Of a stretch of DNA of 64,000 bases, positions 8,697 to 17,474 are shown in pieces. The notes under the pieces were generated by a model. That model saw only the letters and a program-made list of their open reading frames with translations. It did not search any database and was not told the DNA's origin. Source of the stretch: Microcella pacifica (GTDB lineage: Bacteria; Actinomycetota; Actinomycetes; Actinomycetales; Microbacteriaceae); contig NZ_VIKT02000011.1 in the NCBI RefSeq assembly GCF_009371975.2, positions 31,309-95,308 of the forward strand, written 5' to 3'. The stretch's first letter is position 1. Every line of letters starts with the position of its first letter. Both the position numbers and the translations under genes were made by a program.

Positions 8697-10505
8697 CTAC
8701 ACGAGGGAGTCGCGCCAGGCGGCGTGCAGCTGCGCGAACTTGCCCGTGCCGGCGATGAGCTCGGCGGGCGTGCCGTCCTCGACGATGCGGCCGTGCTCCA
8801 TGACGAGCACGCGGTCGGCGATCGCGACCGTCGACAGGCGGTGGGCGATGATGACGGCCGTGCGATCGCTGAGCAGGGTGTTGAGGGCCTGCTGCACGAG
8901 CCGCTCGCTCGGGATGTCGAGCGAGGCTGTCGCCTCGTCGAGGATGAGGACGACCGGGTCGGCGAGGAACGCGCGCGCGAACGAGATGAGCTGGCGCTGG
9001 CCGGCCGAGACGCGTCCGCCGCGCTTGTTGACGTCGGTGTCGTACCCGTGCGGCAGCGACTCGATGAACTCGTGCGCGCCGACCGCCTTCGCTGCGTCCA
9101 CGATCTGGTCGCGCGTCGCCTGCGGGTTGCCCAGGGCGATGTTGTCGGCGACAGTGCCCGAGAACAGGTAGGCCTCCTGCGTGACCATGACGATCGCGCG
9201 CCGCAGATCCTTCGGGTGCAGCTTGCGCAGGTCCACACCGTCGAGCGTCACCGCTCCTGAGGTGGGGTCGTAGAAGCGCGCGATGAGCTTCGCGAGCGTC
9301 GATTTGCCCGCCCCCGTCGTGCCGACGAGCGCGATCGTCTGCCCGGCCGGGATCTCGAGCTCGAGATCGGGCAGCACGACCTCGTCCTGCGCGTACTGGA
9401 AGCGCACGCGGTCGAAGTGCACGGTGCCGCGCGCCTTCCACAGGTCGATGGGTGTCGTCGGGTCGGCGACCGAGGGCGTCTCCTCGAGCACGCCCGAGAT
9501 CTTCTCGAGCGCGGCCGCCGCGCCCTGGTAGGAGTTGTAGAACATCGCCATCTCCTCCGCCGGGTCGAAGAAGCGCCGCGTATAGAGCAGGATGCCGAGC
9601 AGCGCACCGACCGCGAGCGAGCCCTCGACGATGCGGAAGCCCCCGACGACGAGCACCGCGGCGACCGTCACGTTGCCGATGAGGACGAGCCCCGGGTCGA
9701 AGATGCCGAACAGGCGGATGACGCGCGCGTTGGCGTGCCGGTACTCCTCGACGTGGTCGCCGAACTGCACCGCGTTGCGCGGCTCCTTGCGGAACGCCTT
9801 CACGGCGCGGATGCCCGTCATCGTCTCCACGAAGTGCACGATGAGGCGCGCCGAGGCGACCCGGGTGTACCGGAAGAGCTTCTGCGAGCGCACTTGGAAC
9901 CAGCGCGTGAGCAGCAGGAGCGGCACGAGCGACACGGCCAGGACGAGACCCGAGGTCGGGTCGAGCAGCACGAGTGCGGCGGCCGTGAAGCTCATGTAGA
10001 GCATCCCGGAGACCAGCTGGTTGAGCCCAGAATCCAGCAGCTCGCGAATCGAGTCGAGGTCGCTCGTCTGCCGCGCGATGATGCGGCCCGAAGTGTACGA
10101 CTCGTGGAACTCCAGCGATAGGCGCTGCGTGTGCAGGAACACGCGCTTGCGCAGATCGAGCAGGATTGCCTGGCTGAGGCGCGCCGACATGACCTGGTAG
10201 AGCGCGATGAACGCCGCACCCGAGATGCCCGTCAGCAGGTACGCGCCCACGATGAGGCCGATCGGCATCCAGTCGTTCTCGTCGAGCAGCGCCGGCAGAC
10301 CGGTGTCAATGCCGTACGCGATGAGCGCGGGGCCTGCCACCTGCAGCGCCGTCGAGAGGACGATCACGAACATGGTGAGGATGACCCGCGCACGCACCGG
10401 GCGCACGAGCGAGCCGAGCAGCCGCAGCGAGCGAGCCCGCATCTGGCGAGACTCTCCGCGCGTGAAGTCGTCGCGCTCCTCGCCCTCGACGCCGACGACG
10501 CTCAT
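8697..10505 (-). CDS. ABC exporter half-transporter, fused membrane and ATPase domains (B)
   Basis: A 602-residue ABC exporter: six membrane segments (about 40-340) followed by an ATPase domain. Walker A is GTTGAGKST and Walker [13 protein letters not shown] with the catalytic Glu. The signature is RVSAGQ instead of LSGGQ. It overlaps the upstream exporter gene by 4 bases, and the two form a probable heterodimer of the multidrug-exporter type. The intact Walker B here contrasts with the partner, whose catalytic Glu is Asp. The substrate is unknown; the lack of a neighbouring biosynthetic gene argues against a dedicated peptide exporter. Confidence 0.92.
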   Translation of the reverse strand: MSVVGVEGEERDDFTRGESRQMRARSLRLLGSLVRPVRARVILTMFVIVLSTALQVAGPALIAYGIDTGLPALLDENDWMPIGLIVGAYLLTGISGAAFIALYQVMSARLSQAILLDLRKRVFLHTQRLSLEFHESYTSGRIIARQTSDLDSIRELLDSGLNQLVSGMLYMSFTAAALVLLDPTSGLVLAVSLVPLLLLTRWFQVRSQKLFRYTRVASARLIVHFVETMTGIRAVKAFRKEPRNAVQFGDHVEEYRHANARVIRLFGIFDPGLVLIGNVTVAAVLVVGGFRIVEGSLAVGALLGILLYTRRFFDPAEEMAMFYNSYQGAAAALEKISGVLEETPSVADPTTPIDLWKARGTVHFDRVRFQYAQDEVVLPDLELEIPAGQTIALVGTTGAGKSTLAKLIARFYDPTSGAVTLDGVDLRKLHPKDLRRAIVMVTQEAYLFSGTVADNIALGNPQATRDQIVDAAKAVGAHEFIESLPHGYDTDVNKRGGRVSAGQRQLISFARAFLADPVVLILDEATASLDIPSERLVQQALNTLLSDRTAVIIAHRLSTVAIADRVLVMEHGRIVEDGTPAELIAGTGKFAQLHAAWRDSLV

Positions 10506-12424
10506 CGGATTCCCTCCCCGTCCTGGTCGATGACTCTGCTCTCGCGGTCGATCGCGTCCTGGCGCCGACCCTGCTCTTCGGCGAGGCGCAGGTCGCGCTC
10601 GGCGCGCTCCTCGGCCGCGAGCTCCTCGTCCTCGAGGGACGAGATCACGTAGCGGTAGTGCTCGTTGCGCTGCAGCAGCTCGGAGTGCGTGCCGACGTCG
10701 GTGATGCGGCCCTCCTGCAGGAGGGCGACGCGGTCGGCCATCTGCACGGTCGACGGGCGATGCGCGACGATGAGGCCCGTCGTCTTCGCGAGCACGCGGC
10801 GCAAGGCCGCCTCCACCAGGGCTTCGGTGTCGACGTCGAGAGCGCTCAGCGGATCGTCGAGCACGAGCACGGCCGGGTCGGCCGCGACGGCGCGCGCGAG
10901 CGCGAGCCGCTGGCGCTGACCGCCCGAGAGGCTCAGCCCTTCCTCGCCGACGAGGGTCTCCAGACCGTTCGGCAGGTCGTACGTGAAGCCCGCCTGCGCT
11001 ATCTCGATCGCCTCCGTGAGCACCCGCTCGGCCTCGCGTGCGGCAGCCAGGTCATCGCTCTCGGTGAGGTCGGGGCGACCGAGCAGCACGTTGTCGCGCA
11101 CGCTCGCCGAGAACAGCGTCGCATCCTCGAACGCCATCGCGACGTGGCGGCGCAGTTCCTCCCGCGTGAGGTCGCGAATGTCGACATCGTCGAGCAGGAT
11201 GCGCCCGCCCGTCACGTCGTACAGCCGCGTCGCGAGCGCCGTGAGCGTGGTCTTGCCGCTGCCCGTGATACCGACGAGCGCCATCGTCTCGCCCGGTTCC
11301 AGGGTCAAGTCGATACCGTCGAGGGTTCCGGGGAGGTCGGGCGCAGCATCCTGATAGCGGAATTCGACTTTCTCGAACGTCAGGCGACCCGTCGGCTTGC
11401 GCAGCTCGCGCGGCGACTCGGGGTCGGTGATCGTGTTCACCTCGTCCATGACCTCGAAGAAGCGGTCGGTCGCCGTGCGCGCGTCGAACGTCATCGAGAG
11501 CAGGAAGCCGATCGACTCGATCGGGAACCGCAACACCGTCGCCGTCGCGAAAAATGCGAACAGCTCGCCCACGCTCAGCTCGCCCGCCGCGGCGAGCGCC
11601 ACCCCGCCGAGCAGGCACAGCGCGAAGGCGACGTCGGGGATGAGGACGAGCCAGAACCAGATGCCAGCGATCGCCTTGGCCTTCTCGATCTCGGTGCCGC
11701 GCAGCAGCTCGGCCTGGTCGGCGAACTTCAGCAGCGAGTGCTTGCCACGGCCGAAGGCCTTCAAGACGCGGATGCCGTGCACGCTCTCCTCGACCGCCGT
11801 CGCGAGGTCACCCTGCTGGTCTTGCGCGCGGCGCGCGATGACCGAGTATTTCTTCTCGAACAGGTAGCCGTACACCCACAGCGGGATGCTCATCGCCAGG
11901 AAGAGGAGACCGAGCCACAGGCTCCAGCTGAGGAGCACCGCGAAGCCGATGAGGATCGTCACGGTGTTGACGATGAGCAGCACGAAGCCGAACGACAGCC
12001 AGCGGCGGATGAGGTTCAGGTCGCTCACCGCGCGGCTCAGCAACTGCCCCGACTGCCAGCGGTCGTGGAACGCGACCGGCAGATCCTGTAGCTGCGCGTA
12101 GAGGCCGTTGCGCATGCGCGCCTCGATGTGCGTGCCGGGCGTGAGCACGAACCAGCGGCGCAGCATGATGAAGACGGCTTCGAGGAACCCCAGGGCGAGC
12201 ACGAGCAGGCCGGCCGGCCAGATCTGCGAGGCGTCGCCCGTGCGCAGTGGCCCGTCGACGAGGCCCTGCAGCACGATCGGGATGATGAGGGTCACGACTC
12301 CCGCGGCGAGCGCCGCGCCCATGCCCGCGTAGATCCACTTCATGGCCGGCTTCGCGTACGGGTAGATGCGCGCGATCGCCCGCATGGTGTTCAGGCGGGG
12401 CGGGGCGGGCGTGGTCGTCGACAC
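10502..12424 (-). CDS. ABC exporter half-transporter, fused membrane and ATPase domains (A)
   Basis: A 640-residue partner of the following gene. Membrane domain about 30-330; ATPase with Walker [10 protein letters not shown], signature LSGGQRQR and Walker [13 protein letters not shown], where the usual catalytic Glu is Asp. In heterodimeric exporters a degenerate ATP site is made from one subunit's altered Walker B and the other's altered signature, which is exactly the combination seen here. The GTG at 12424 is chosen because GAGGATCCACC precedes it. The C-terminus carries a charged tail of about 40 residues ([16 protein letters not shown]) likely to form a helix. Confidence 0.92.
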   Translation of the reverse strand: MSTTTPAPPRLNTMRAIARIYPYAKPAMKWIYAGMGAALAAGVVTLIIPIVLQGLVDGPLRTGDASQIWPAGLLVLALGFLEAVFIMLRRWFVLTPGTHIEARMRNGLYAQLQDLPVAFHDRWQSGQLLSRAVSDLNLIRRWLSFGFVLLIVNTVTILIGFAVLLSWSLWLGLLFLAMSIPLWVYGYLFEKKYSVIARRAQDQQGDLATAVEESVHGIRVLKAFGRGKHSLLKFADQAELLRGTEIEKAKAIAGIWFWLVLIPDVAFALCLLGGVALAAAGELSVGELFAFFATATVLRFPIESIGFLLSMTFDARTATDRFFEVMDEVNTITDPESPRELRKPTGRLTFEKVEFRYQDAAPDLPGTLDGIDLTLEPGETMALVGITGSGKTTLTALATRLYDVTGGRILLDDVDIRDLTREELRRHVAMAFEDATLFSASVRDNVLLGRPDLTESDDLAAAREAERVLTEAIEIAQAGFTYDLPNGLETLVGEEGLSLSGGQRQRLALARAVAADPAVLVLDDPLSALDVDTEALVEAALRRVLAKTTGLIVAHRPSTVQMADRVALLQEGRITDVGTHSELLQRNEHYRYVISSLEDEELAAEERAERDLRLAEEQGRRQDAIDRESRVIDQDGEGIR

Positions 12425-12579
12425 GGTGGATCCTCGAGTGAGCGCGGCGACCGCTTGTGGCGGTCGCACAGTGGTGTTGGCACGGTGGTGATGGTGCCGC
12501 AGAGACTCGGTGATGGTCGAGCGCGCAGCCTTACAGACTATCCCTCAGCGGGCGGGCGCAGAAACGCGAGAGCGGATCG

Positions 12580-13776
12580 TTACCGCACGAGCACGCTCAG
12601 GCATGTGACGCAGCCCTCGAGCTTCTCGAACTCGGAGATGTCGACCGTGATGACGCGGTAGCCAAGCGAGCGGATGAGCTCCGCCGACTGCGGTGCACTC
12701 GCCGCCATGAGCACCGTGTGGTCGTCGAGGACGACGACGTGGCCGCCCTCCGGCTCGGGCATGGGCAGGAACGAGCGGAACATCGACACGTCGTCCACCA
12801 GATCGGGATGCCCGATCACCGTGCCGTCGGGCAGCGCAGTCACGGCGCTCTTGAGATGCAGCACCTTCGACACGGGCACCGCGACGACGCCGAGCCCGTG
12901 CCGCGCGGCGATGACGCGCAGCTGCCGGATGCCCTCGGCGTTCGTGCGGCCACCCCGGCCCACGTAGAGGGTGTCGCCGACCGCGAGCACGTCGCCGCCG
13001 TCGAGGGTGCCCGGCGCGACGATGCGCTCGAGGCGCAGACCCAGTTCGCGCGCGGTGTGCTCGGCAGCCGCGGTCTCCGGCTGGCGCTCCTCAGCGCCGG
13101 GCCGTGTAACGACCGCGGTGCCGCCGATGACGACGAGGGCGTCCTCGACGAAGACGCTGTCGGGCAGCTCGTCGGCGTGCGGCACGTCGACGAGGGTGAA
13201 GCCCTCCGCCCGCAGTGCCTCCACGTAGCCCTCCCACTGCGCGTCGGCCAGGTCGACGTCGACCTCCACGCGGTCCTGGTGCGTGAGCAGCCCCTCGGCC
13301 AGGCGCGGTGACGGCATGCGGACGAGTGCGAGGCGGCGCGCGGCCGTGGCCGAGGCATCCCGCGTCGTCATGACGCGACGGCCGATCGTCATGACCGCGA
13401 GCACGGCGATGACCTGGTACAGCAGGTTGAACCCGAGCACGCTCAGCCACAGGTAGTCGATGAGCTCTTGCGTGATCGGGTTGCCGGCGACGACGAGCGC
13501 GAGCAGCGCGCCGAACCACGACGAGAGAAGTGCCGCGAGTGTTCCCGTGCCGAGTGCGACGGCCCAGTTCCGGTAGATCGGGGCGAGGCCCGCGAGGGCG
13601 AGGAACACGAAGAGCAGGATCGACGAGAAGCCGAAGATGCCGTTGACCTGCGCGAGCACCTCGAGGGTCGCGCCGTTGATCGCGGCGAAGAGCACGATCG
13701 TCACGAGGTGCGTCGTGACGGCGACCGCGAGGGCGGCGAGCGTGGAGTCGAGCAGGCGGCGGAGCATCGGAGTCAT
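12580..13776 (-). CDS. Dimethylargininase (DDAH) with N-terminal membrane domain
   Basis: A 398-residue protein in two parts. Residues 10-132 hold about four hydrophobic membrane segments; residues 145-398 are a DDAH/amidinotransferase-fold domain. Family residues are clear: DSVFVED at 206-212, GTLDGGDVL at 256-264, catalytic His307 in VLHLKSAV and the catalytic Cys392 in CVTCLS near the C-terminus. DDAH hydrolyses N-methylated arginine to citrulline and methylamines. Most characterised enzymes are soluble and about 255 residues, so the membrane anchor is the odd feature. The ATG at 13776 is the only start that includes the first membrane segment. It is a single gene with a 155-base gap to the exporter downstream. 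Confidence 0.85.
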   Translation of the reverse strand: MTPMLRRLLDSTLAALAVAVTTHLVTIVLFAAINGATLEVLAQVNGIFGFSSILLFVFLALAGLAPIYRNWAVALGTGTLAALLSSWFGALLALVVAGNPITQELIDYLWLSVLGFNLLYQVIAVLAVMTIGRRVMTTRDASATAARRLALVRMPSPRLAEGLLTHQDRVEVDVDLADAQWEGYVEALRAEGFTLVDVPHADELPDSVFVEDALVVIGGTAVVTRPGAEERQPETAAAEHTARELGLRLERIVAPGTLDGGDVLAVGDTLYVGRGGRTNAEGIRQLRVIAARHGLGVVAVPVSKVLHLKSAVTALPDGTVIGHPDLVDDVSMFRSFLPMPEPEGGHVVVLDDHTVLMAASAPQSAELIRSLGYRVITVDISEFEKLEGCVTCLSVLVR

Positions 13777-13823
13777 GACTGCCACGCTAGCGCCCGCGCG
13801 GTCGTGCGGAGACCGTCGGTCCG

Positions 13824-15485
13824 TCAGTGGAAGAAGTGGCGCTCGCCCGTGAGGTACATCGTGACCCCGGCGGCCTGCGCCGCCGCGACGACCTCCTCGT
13901 CGCGCACCGAGCCGCCCGGCTGCACGATCACGCGCACTCCCGCGTCGAGCAGCACCTGCAGCCCGTCGGCGAACGGGAAGAACGCGTCGGAGGCGGCGAC
14001 CGACCCGCGGGCCCGGTCGCCGGCGCGCGACACCGCGAGGTGGCACGAGTCGACCCGGTTGACCTGCCCCATGCCGACGCCGACGGATGCTCCGCCCGAC
14101 GCCAGCAGGATGGCGTTCGACTTCACGGCGCGGCACGCGCGCCACGCGAACTCGAGGTCGGCGAGGGTCGCCTCGTCGGCGGGCTCCCCCGCCGCGAGCT
14201 GCCACGTCGATGCGGGGGCGAACGCGTGGTCGGCCTCCTGCCGCAGCAGTCCTCCGCTCACCTGCCGCAGCTCGACGGCCGGCAGCGAGAACCCGGCAGG
14301 CAGCTCGAGCAGGCGGATGTTCTTCTTCTCGCTCAGCAGGGCGCGCGCCTCGGGCTCGAAGCCGGGCGCGACGACGACCTCGGTGAAGATCGGCGCGATC
14401 GACTCGGCGGCCGCGAGCGTCACGACGCGGTTGGCGGCGATGACGCCGCCGAAGGCCGACACGGGGTCGCACGCGTGCGCGGCGGCGTGGGCCGACGCGA
14501 TCGACTCGGCCACGGCGATGCCGCACGGGTTGGCGTGCTTGATGATCGCGACGGCGGGCGCCTCGTGGTCGTAGGCGGCACGCACGGCGGCATCGGCGTC
14601 GACGTAGTTGTTGTACGACATCTCTTTGCCGTGCAGCTGCGTCGCCTGCGCGATGCCCGCGCCCCCGTCGGTGCGGTAGAGCGCCGCCGACTGGTGGCTG
14701 TTCTCGCCGTAGCGCAGCACCTGCTGCAGGCGTGCGTGCAGCTCGACTGTCGCGGGGCTGCCGTCGGCAGCCGGGCCCGACGCCGAGACGGCGTCGGGCG
14801 CTGGCGTCGCGCGAAGCCCAGAAATGGGCTTCGCCTCAGCTCCGCGCGCCCGCACCCCGAGCGTGTCGGCGAACCAGCTGGCGACGGCCGTGTCGTAGGC
14901 GGCCGTGTGACCGAACGCCTTCGCCGCGAAGCGCTCGCGCTGCAGCAGGGTCGTGCCGCCGAGCGTCACGGCCTTCGTCACCTGGTGGTAGTCGCCCGGG
15001 TCGACGATGATCGCCACATTGGCGTGGTTCTTGGCCGCGGCGCGCACCATCGCGGGCCCGCCGATGTCGATCTGCTCGACGATCGCGCTCGCCTCCGCCC
15101 CGCTCGCGACGGTCTCGACGAAGGGGTACAGGTTGACGACGACGAGGTCGAACGGCGCGATGCCGAGCTCGGCGAGCTGCGCTTCGTGCGACTCGAGCCG
15201 CAGGTCGGCGAGGATGCCGGCGTGCACGCTCGGGTGCAGCGTCTTGACGCGCCCGTCGAGGGTCTCGGCGAAGCCCGTCACAGCAGCGACCTCGGTGACG
15301 GCGTGGCCGGCCTCCGCGATCGTCGCGGCCGTCGACCCGGTCGACACGATCTCGACGCCGGCGCCCGCGAGCGCCGCCGCGAGGTCGAGCAGGCCCGTCT
15401 TGTCGCTCACGCTGATGAGCGCGCGGCGCACGGGGATCGCGTCGCGCTCGCGGTAGAGGGCGGGGTCGTGAACGGGGCCGGCCAT
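13824..15485 (-). CDS. purH: Bifunctional AICAR transformylase/IMP cyclohydrolase
   Basis: Catalyses the last two steps of IMP synthesis. The 553-residue protein has the N-terminal cyclohydrolase (MGS-like) domain, with [21 protein letters not shown] and [15 protein letters not shown], and the C-terminal transformylase domain with [17 protein letters not shown] and the catalytic IIKHANPCG loop. Between residues about 215 and 255, at the domain junction, there is an Ala/Pro-rich extension that includes [12 protein letters not shown]. This is encoded by a perfect DNA hairpin (14811-14834) and may be an in-frame inserted repeat. The ATG at 15485 follows the purN stop by 34 bases. Confidence 0.96.
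   Translation of the reverse strand: MAGPVHDPALYRERDAIPVRRALISVSDKTGLLDLAAALAGAGVEIVSTGSTAATIAEAGHAVTEVAAVTGFAETLDGRVKTLHPSVHAGILADLRLESHEAQLAELGIAPFDLVVVNLYPFVETVASGAEASAIVEQIDIGGPAMVRAAAKNHANVAIIVDPGDYHQVTKAVTLGGTTLLQRERFAAKAFGHTAAYDTAVASWFADTLGVRARGAEAKPISGLRATPAPDAVSASGPAADGSPATVELHARLQQVLRYGENSHQSAALYRTDGGAGIAQATQLHGKEMSYNNYVDADAAVRAAYDHEAPAVAIIKHANPCGIAVAESIASAHAAAHACDPVSAFGGVIAANRVVTLAAAESIAPIFTEVVVAPGFEPEARALLSEKKNIRLLELPAGFSLPAVELRQVSGGLLRQEADHAFAPASTWQLAAGEPADEATLADLEFAWRACRAVKSNAILLASGGASVGVGMGQVNRVDSCHLAVSRAGDRARGSVAASDAFFPFADGLQVLLDAGVRVIVQPGGSVRDEEVVAAAQAAGVTMYLTGERHFFH
14811..14834. repeat. In-frame palindrome inside purH (CCA-GAAA-TGG hairpin, copy 1)
   Basis: A perfect 10-bp inverted repeat (GCGAAGCCCA / TGGGCTTCGC) with loop GAAA inside the purH reading frame. 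On the coding strand it specifies EAKPISGLR within a low-complexity linker between the two enzyme domains. The same CCA-GAAA-TGG core with different but complementary arms recurs at 22479-22500 and 35802-35823. Confidence 0.6.
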
Positions 15486-15519
15486 GTGGGTCTCCAGGGG
15501 TGGGTGCGGGGTCGTGTGG

Positions 15520-16122
15520 TCAGGAAGGTCGGGGCACGGATGCTGCGCCGAGGTCGATCGACCCGTCCGCGATGCCCCGCACGACGTCGATAAGCAGGCG
15601 CCGCTCGACGGGCTTGATGCGCTCGTGCAGCGCGTGCTCGGTGTCATCGGGCAGCACGGGCACACGCTCCTGGGCGAGGATCGGGCCCGTGTCGACTCCC
15701 GCGTCGACGGCGATGACGCTCGCGCCGGTCTGCGTCGCACGCGCGGCGAGCGCGTCGCGCACGGCGTGGGCGCCGGGGAACTCGGGCAGGTACGCGGGGT
15801 GGGTGTTGATGAGCCCGGGAGCGAGCGCGGTCACGACGCCGGCGGGCAGAAGGCGCATGAGGCCGCTGAGAACGACGAGGTCGGCTCCCCACGGTGCGAG
15901 GGCCCCGAGCAGCTCGTCACCCCAGGCCTCGCGCGTGGGGTACGCCGAGTAGGGCACCGTGAAGGAGGGGATGCCGAACGCCTCGGCGTGGGCGAGCCCG
16001 TCGGCGTCACGGTCGGCTCCGACGGCGACGACGTGCGCGGGGTAGGAGTCGTGGCGGCACTCCTCGAGCAGGGCGCGCAGGTTCGACCCGCCGCCGGAGA
16101 TCAGCACAGCGACCCTCAGCAC
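15520..16122 (-). CDS. purN: Phosphoribosylglycinamide formyltransferase
   Basis: Transfers formyl from 10-formyl-THF to GAR in purine synthesis. The 200-residue length is normal. Motifs: [14 protein letters not shown] near the start (phosphate binding), LSGLMRLLP, the [17 protein letters not shown] loop with catalytic Asn and His, and VDTGPILAQ with the catalytic Asp. The GTG at 16122 gives the family start [12 protein letters not shown]. It lies between perM-like and purH on the same strand, the order known from mycobacteria. Confidence 0.95.
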   Translation of the reverse strand: MLRVAVLISGGGSNLRALLEECRHDSYPAHVVAVGADRDADGLAHAEAFGIPSFTVPYSAYPTREAWGDELLGALAPWGADLVVLSGLMRLLPAGVVTALAPGLINTHPAYLPEFPGAHAVRDALAARATQTGASVIAVDAGVDTGPILAQERVPVLPDDTEHALHERIKPVERRLLIDVVRGIADGSIDLGAASVPRPS

Positions 16123-16168
16123 GCGACTCTCACCACCAGGCCAGGCTAGCGGCTGCGCGCAGGCCGGA

Positions 16169-17416
16169 TTAGCGACCGACCGCCGGGGCCGTGCGCCGCG
16201 GTGCTCGCGCGCCGGCGGCGAGCAGGCCGAGGCTGACGCCGAGGAACGTTTCGGCGAGCATCCAGACGCCGACGGCGACCGGGTCGGGGCCGACCACCGC
16301 GAGGCGACCGGGCCCCGCCGCACCCGCGGCGAGCCAGGCGAGGAAGCCCATGGCGAGGCCTGCGACGATCGCCGCGAGCAGGCCCGCGAGCACCGACCAG
16401 CCGACCCGCGCCCCGAGCGGCAGGTCGTCGGCGTAGGCCCGACCGAAGGCGGCCGCGAGACGCGGGCGCACCGCGAGGCCGGCCGCGAATGCCGCGACGA
16501 TCGGTACGAGCAGAGTCAGGTAGCCCAGCGGCGACTCCCCTGCGGGCAGCGCGCCCAGGAGCGGGATCGCCGGCAGCGGCCCGAGCGACACCGCGACGGG
16601 GCTCACGATCGACCCCGCGCCGAGCGCGAAGCCCGGCCCGATGAGCCACGACGCCGACCACAGCACGACCGTCGGCAGCAGGGCGAGCTGCCCGAGCGTG
16701 AGCGCGAGCCCGCCGAGCACGCCCGCCTGCACGCTCTCGTAGAGCGCGATGACCTGCCCGTAGCCGAGCACGAGCGCCGTGGTCGTGAGCAAGGAGCCCG
16801 CGAGCACGACCGTGGCGACGGCACCGAGGCCGGTGCGCAGCGCGGCGCCGCCGATGCCGGTGAGCAGGGGCGGAGCATCCGCGATGAGCTGCCGCAGGCG
16901 CACGCGCGCCGGGTTGGTCGCGCCGATCGACCCGATCGCGACGCCAAGACCGTAGACCAGGGCGGGGAACATCGCTCCCTGCCACCGCGACGGCAGGGCG
17001 GCGGGATGCCCGGCACTGAGCACCACGAGGGCGGATAGCACGAGAACCGCCGCGACCGCCACGAGCTCGCCGAGGATGCGGTGCGGCTCCGCCCGCAGCC
17101 GACGCCCGAGGCGGACTCCGAGCAGCGCCGTCAGGAGGGCGAAGCCGAGCAGCGCGAGCGTGACCACGAAGGGGTCACCGACGCCCGTCACCCCGAGCGC
17201 GAGGGCTGTCACGGGGTCGAGCTGGAAGGTGATCGTGACCCCGTGGCCGAGCAGCCACAGGTCGGCGGCGGCGCGCCAGAAGATGATCCAGTCGAGCTGG
17301 AAGCCGAACTGCGCCGCCCACAGCACCGTGCCGAGCGCGAGCGGAATGCTGAGCCCGACGCCGACGACGAGCAGCGCCTCGAGGGCGGCGAGAGTGGCGG
17401 TGAGGCGACGCGTCAT
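16169..17416 (-). CDS. PerM-like polytopic membrane protein (DUF6350)
   Basis: A 415-residue membrane protein with at least eight hydrophobic segments and almost no long soluble loops. Its position directly before purN and purH matches the mycobacterial gene perM, whose product supports cell division under stress. The internal [17 protein letters not shown] and [15 protein letters not shown] segments resemble the DUF6350 pattern. I assign the family mainly from topology plus synteny, so the division role is inference. The ATG at 17416 begins the first membrane region after a short basic MTRR. A 46-base gap separates it from purN. Confidence 0.75.
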   Translation of the reverse strand: MTRRLTATLAALEALLVVGVGLSIPLALGTVLWAAQFGFQLDWIIFWRAAADLWLLGHGVTITFQLDPVTALALGVTGVGDPFVVTLALLGFALLTALLGVRLGRRLRAEPHRILGELVAVAAVLVLSALVVLSAGHPAALPSRWQGAMFPALVYGLGVAIGSIGATNPARVRLRQLIADAPPLLTGIGGAALRTGLGAVATVVLAGSLLTTTALVLGYGQVIALYESVQAGVLGGLALTLGQLALLPTVVLWSASWLIGPGFALGAGSIVSPVAVSLGPLPAIPLLGALPAGESPLGYLTLLVPIVAAFAAGLAVRPRLAAAFGRAYADDLPLGARVGWSVLAGLLAAIVAGLAMGFLAWLAAGAAGPGRLAVVGPDPVAVGVWMLAETFLGVSLGLLAAGARAPRRTAPAVGR

Positions 17417-17474
17417 GGCGACCCCGAGCCTAGTGGCGGCGTGCCCGGCACCGGCTCGACCGCGCCGAGCCCGG

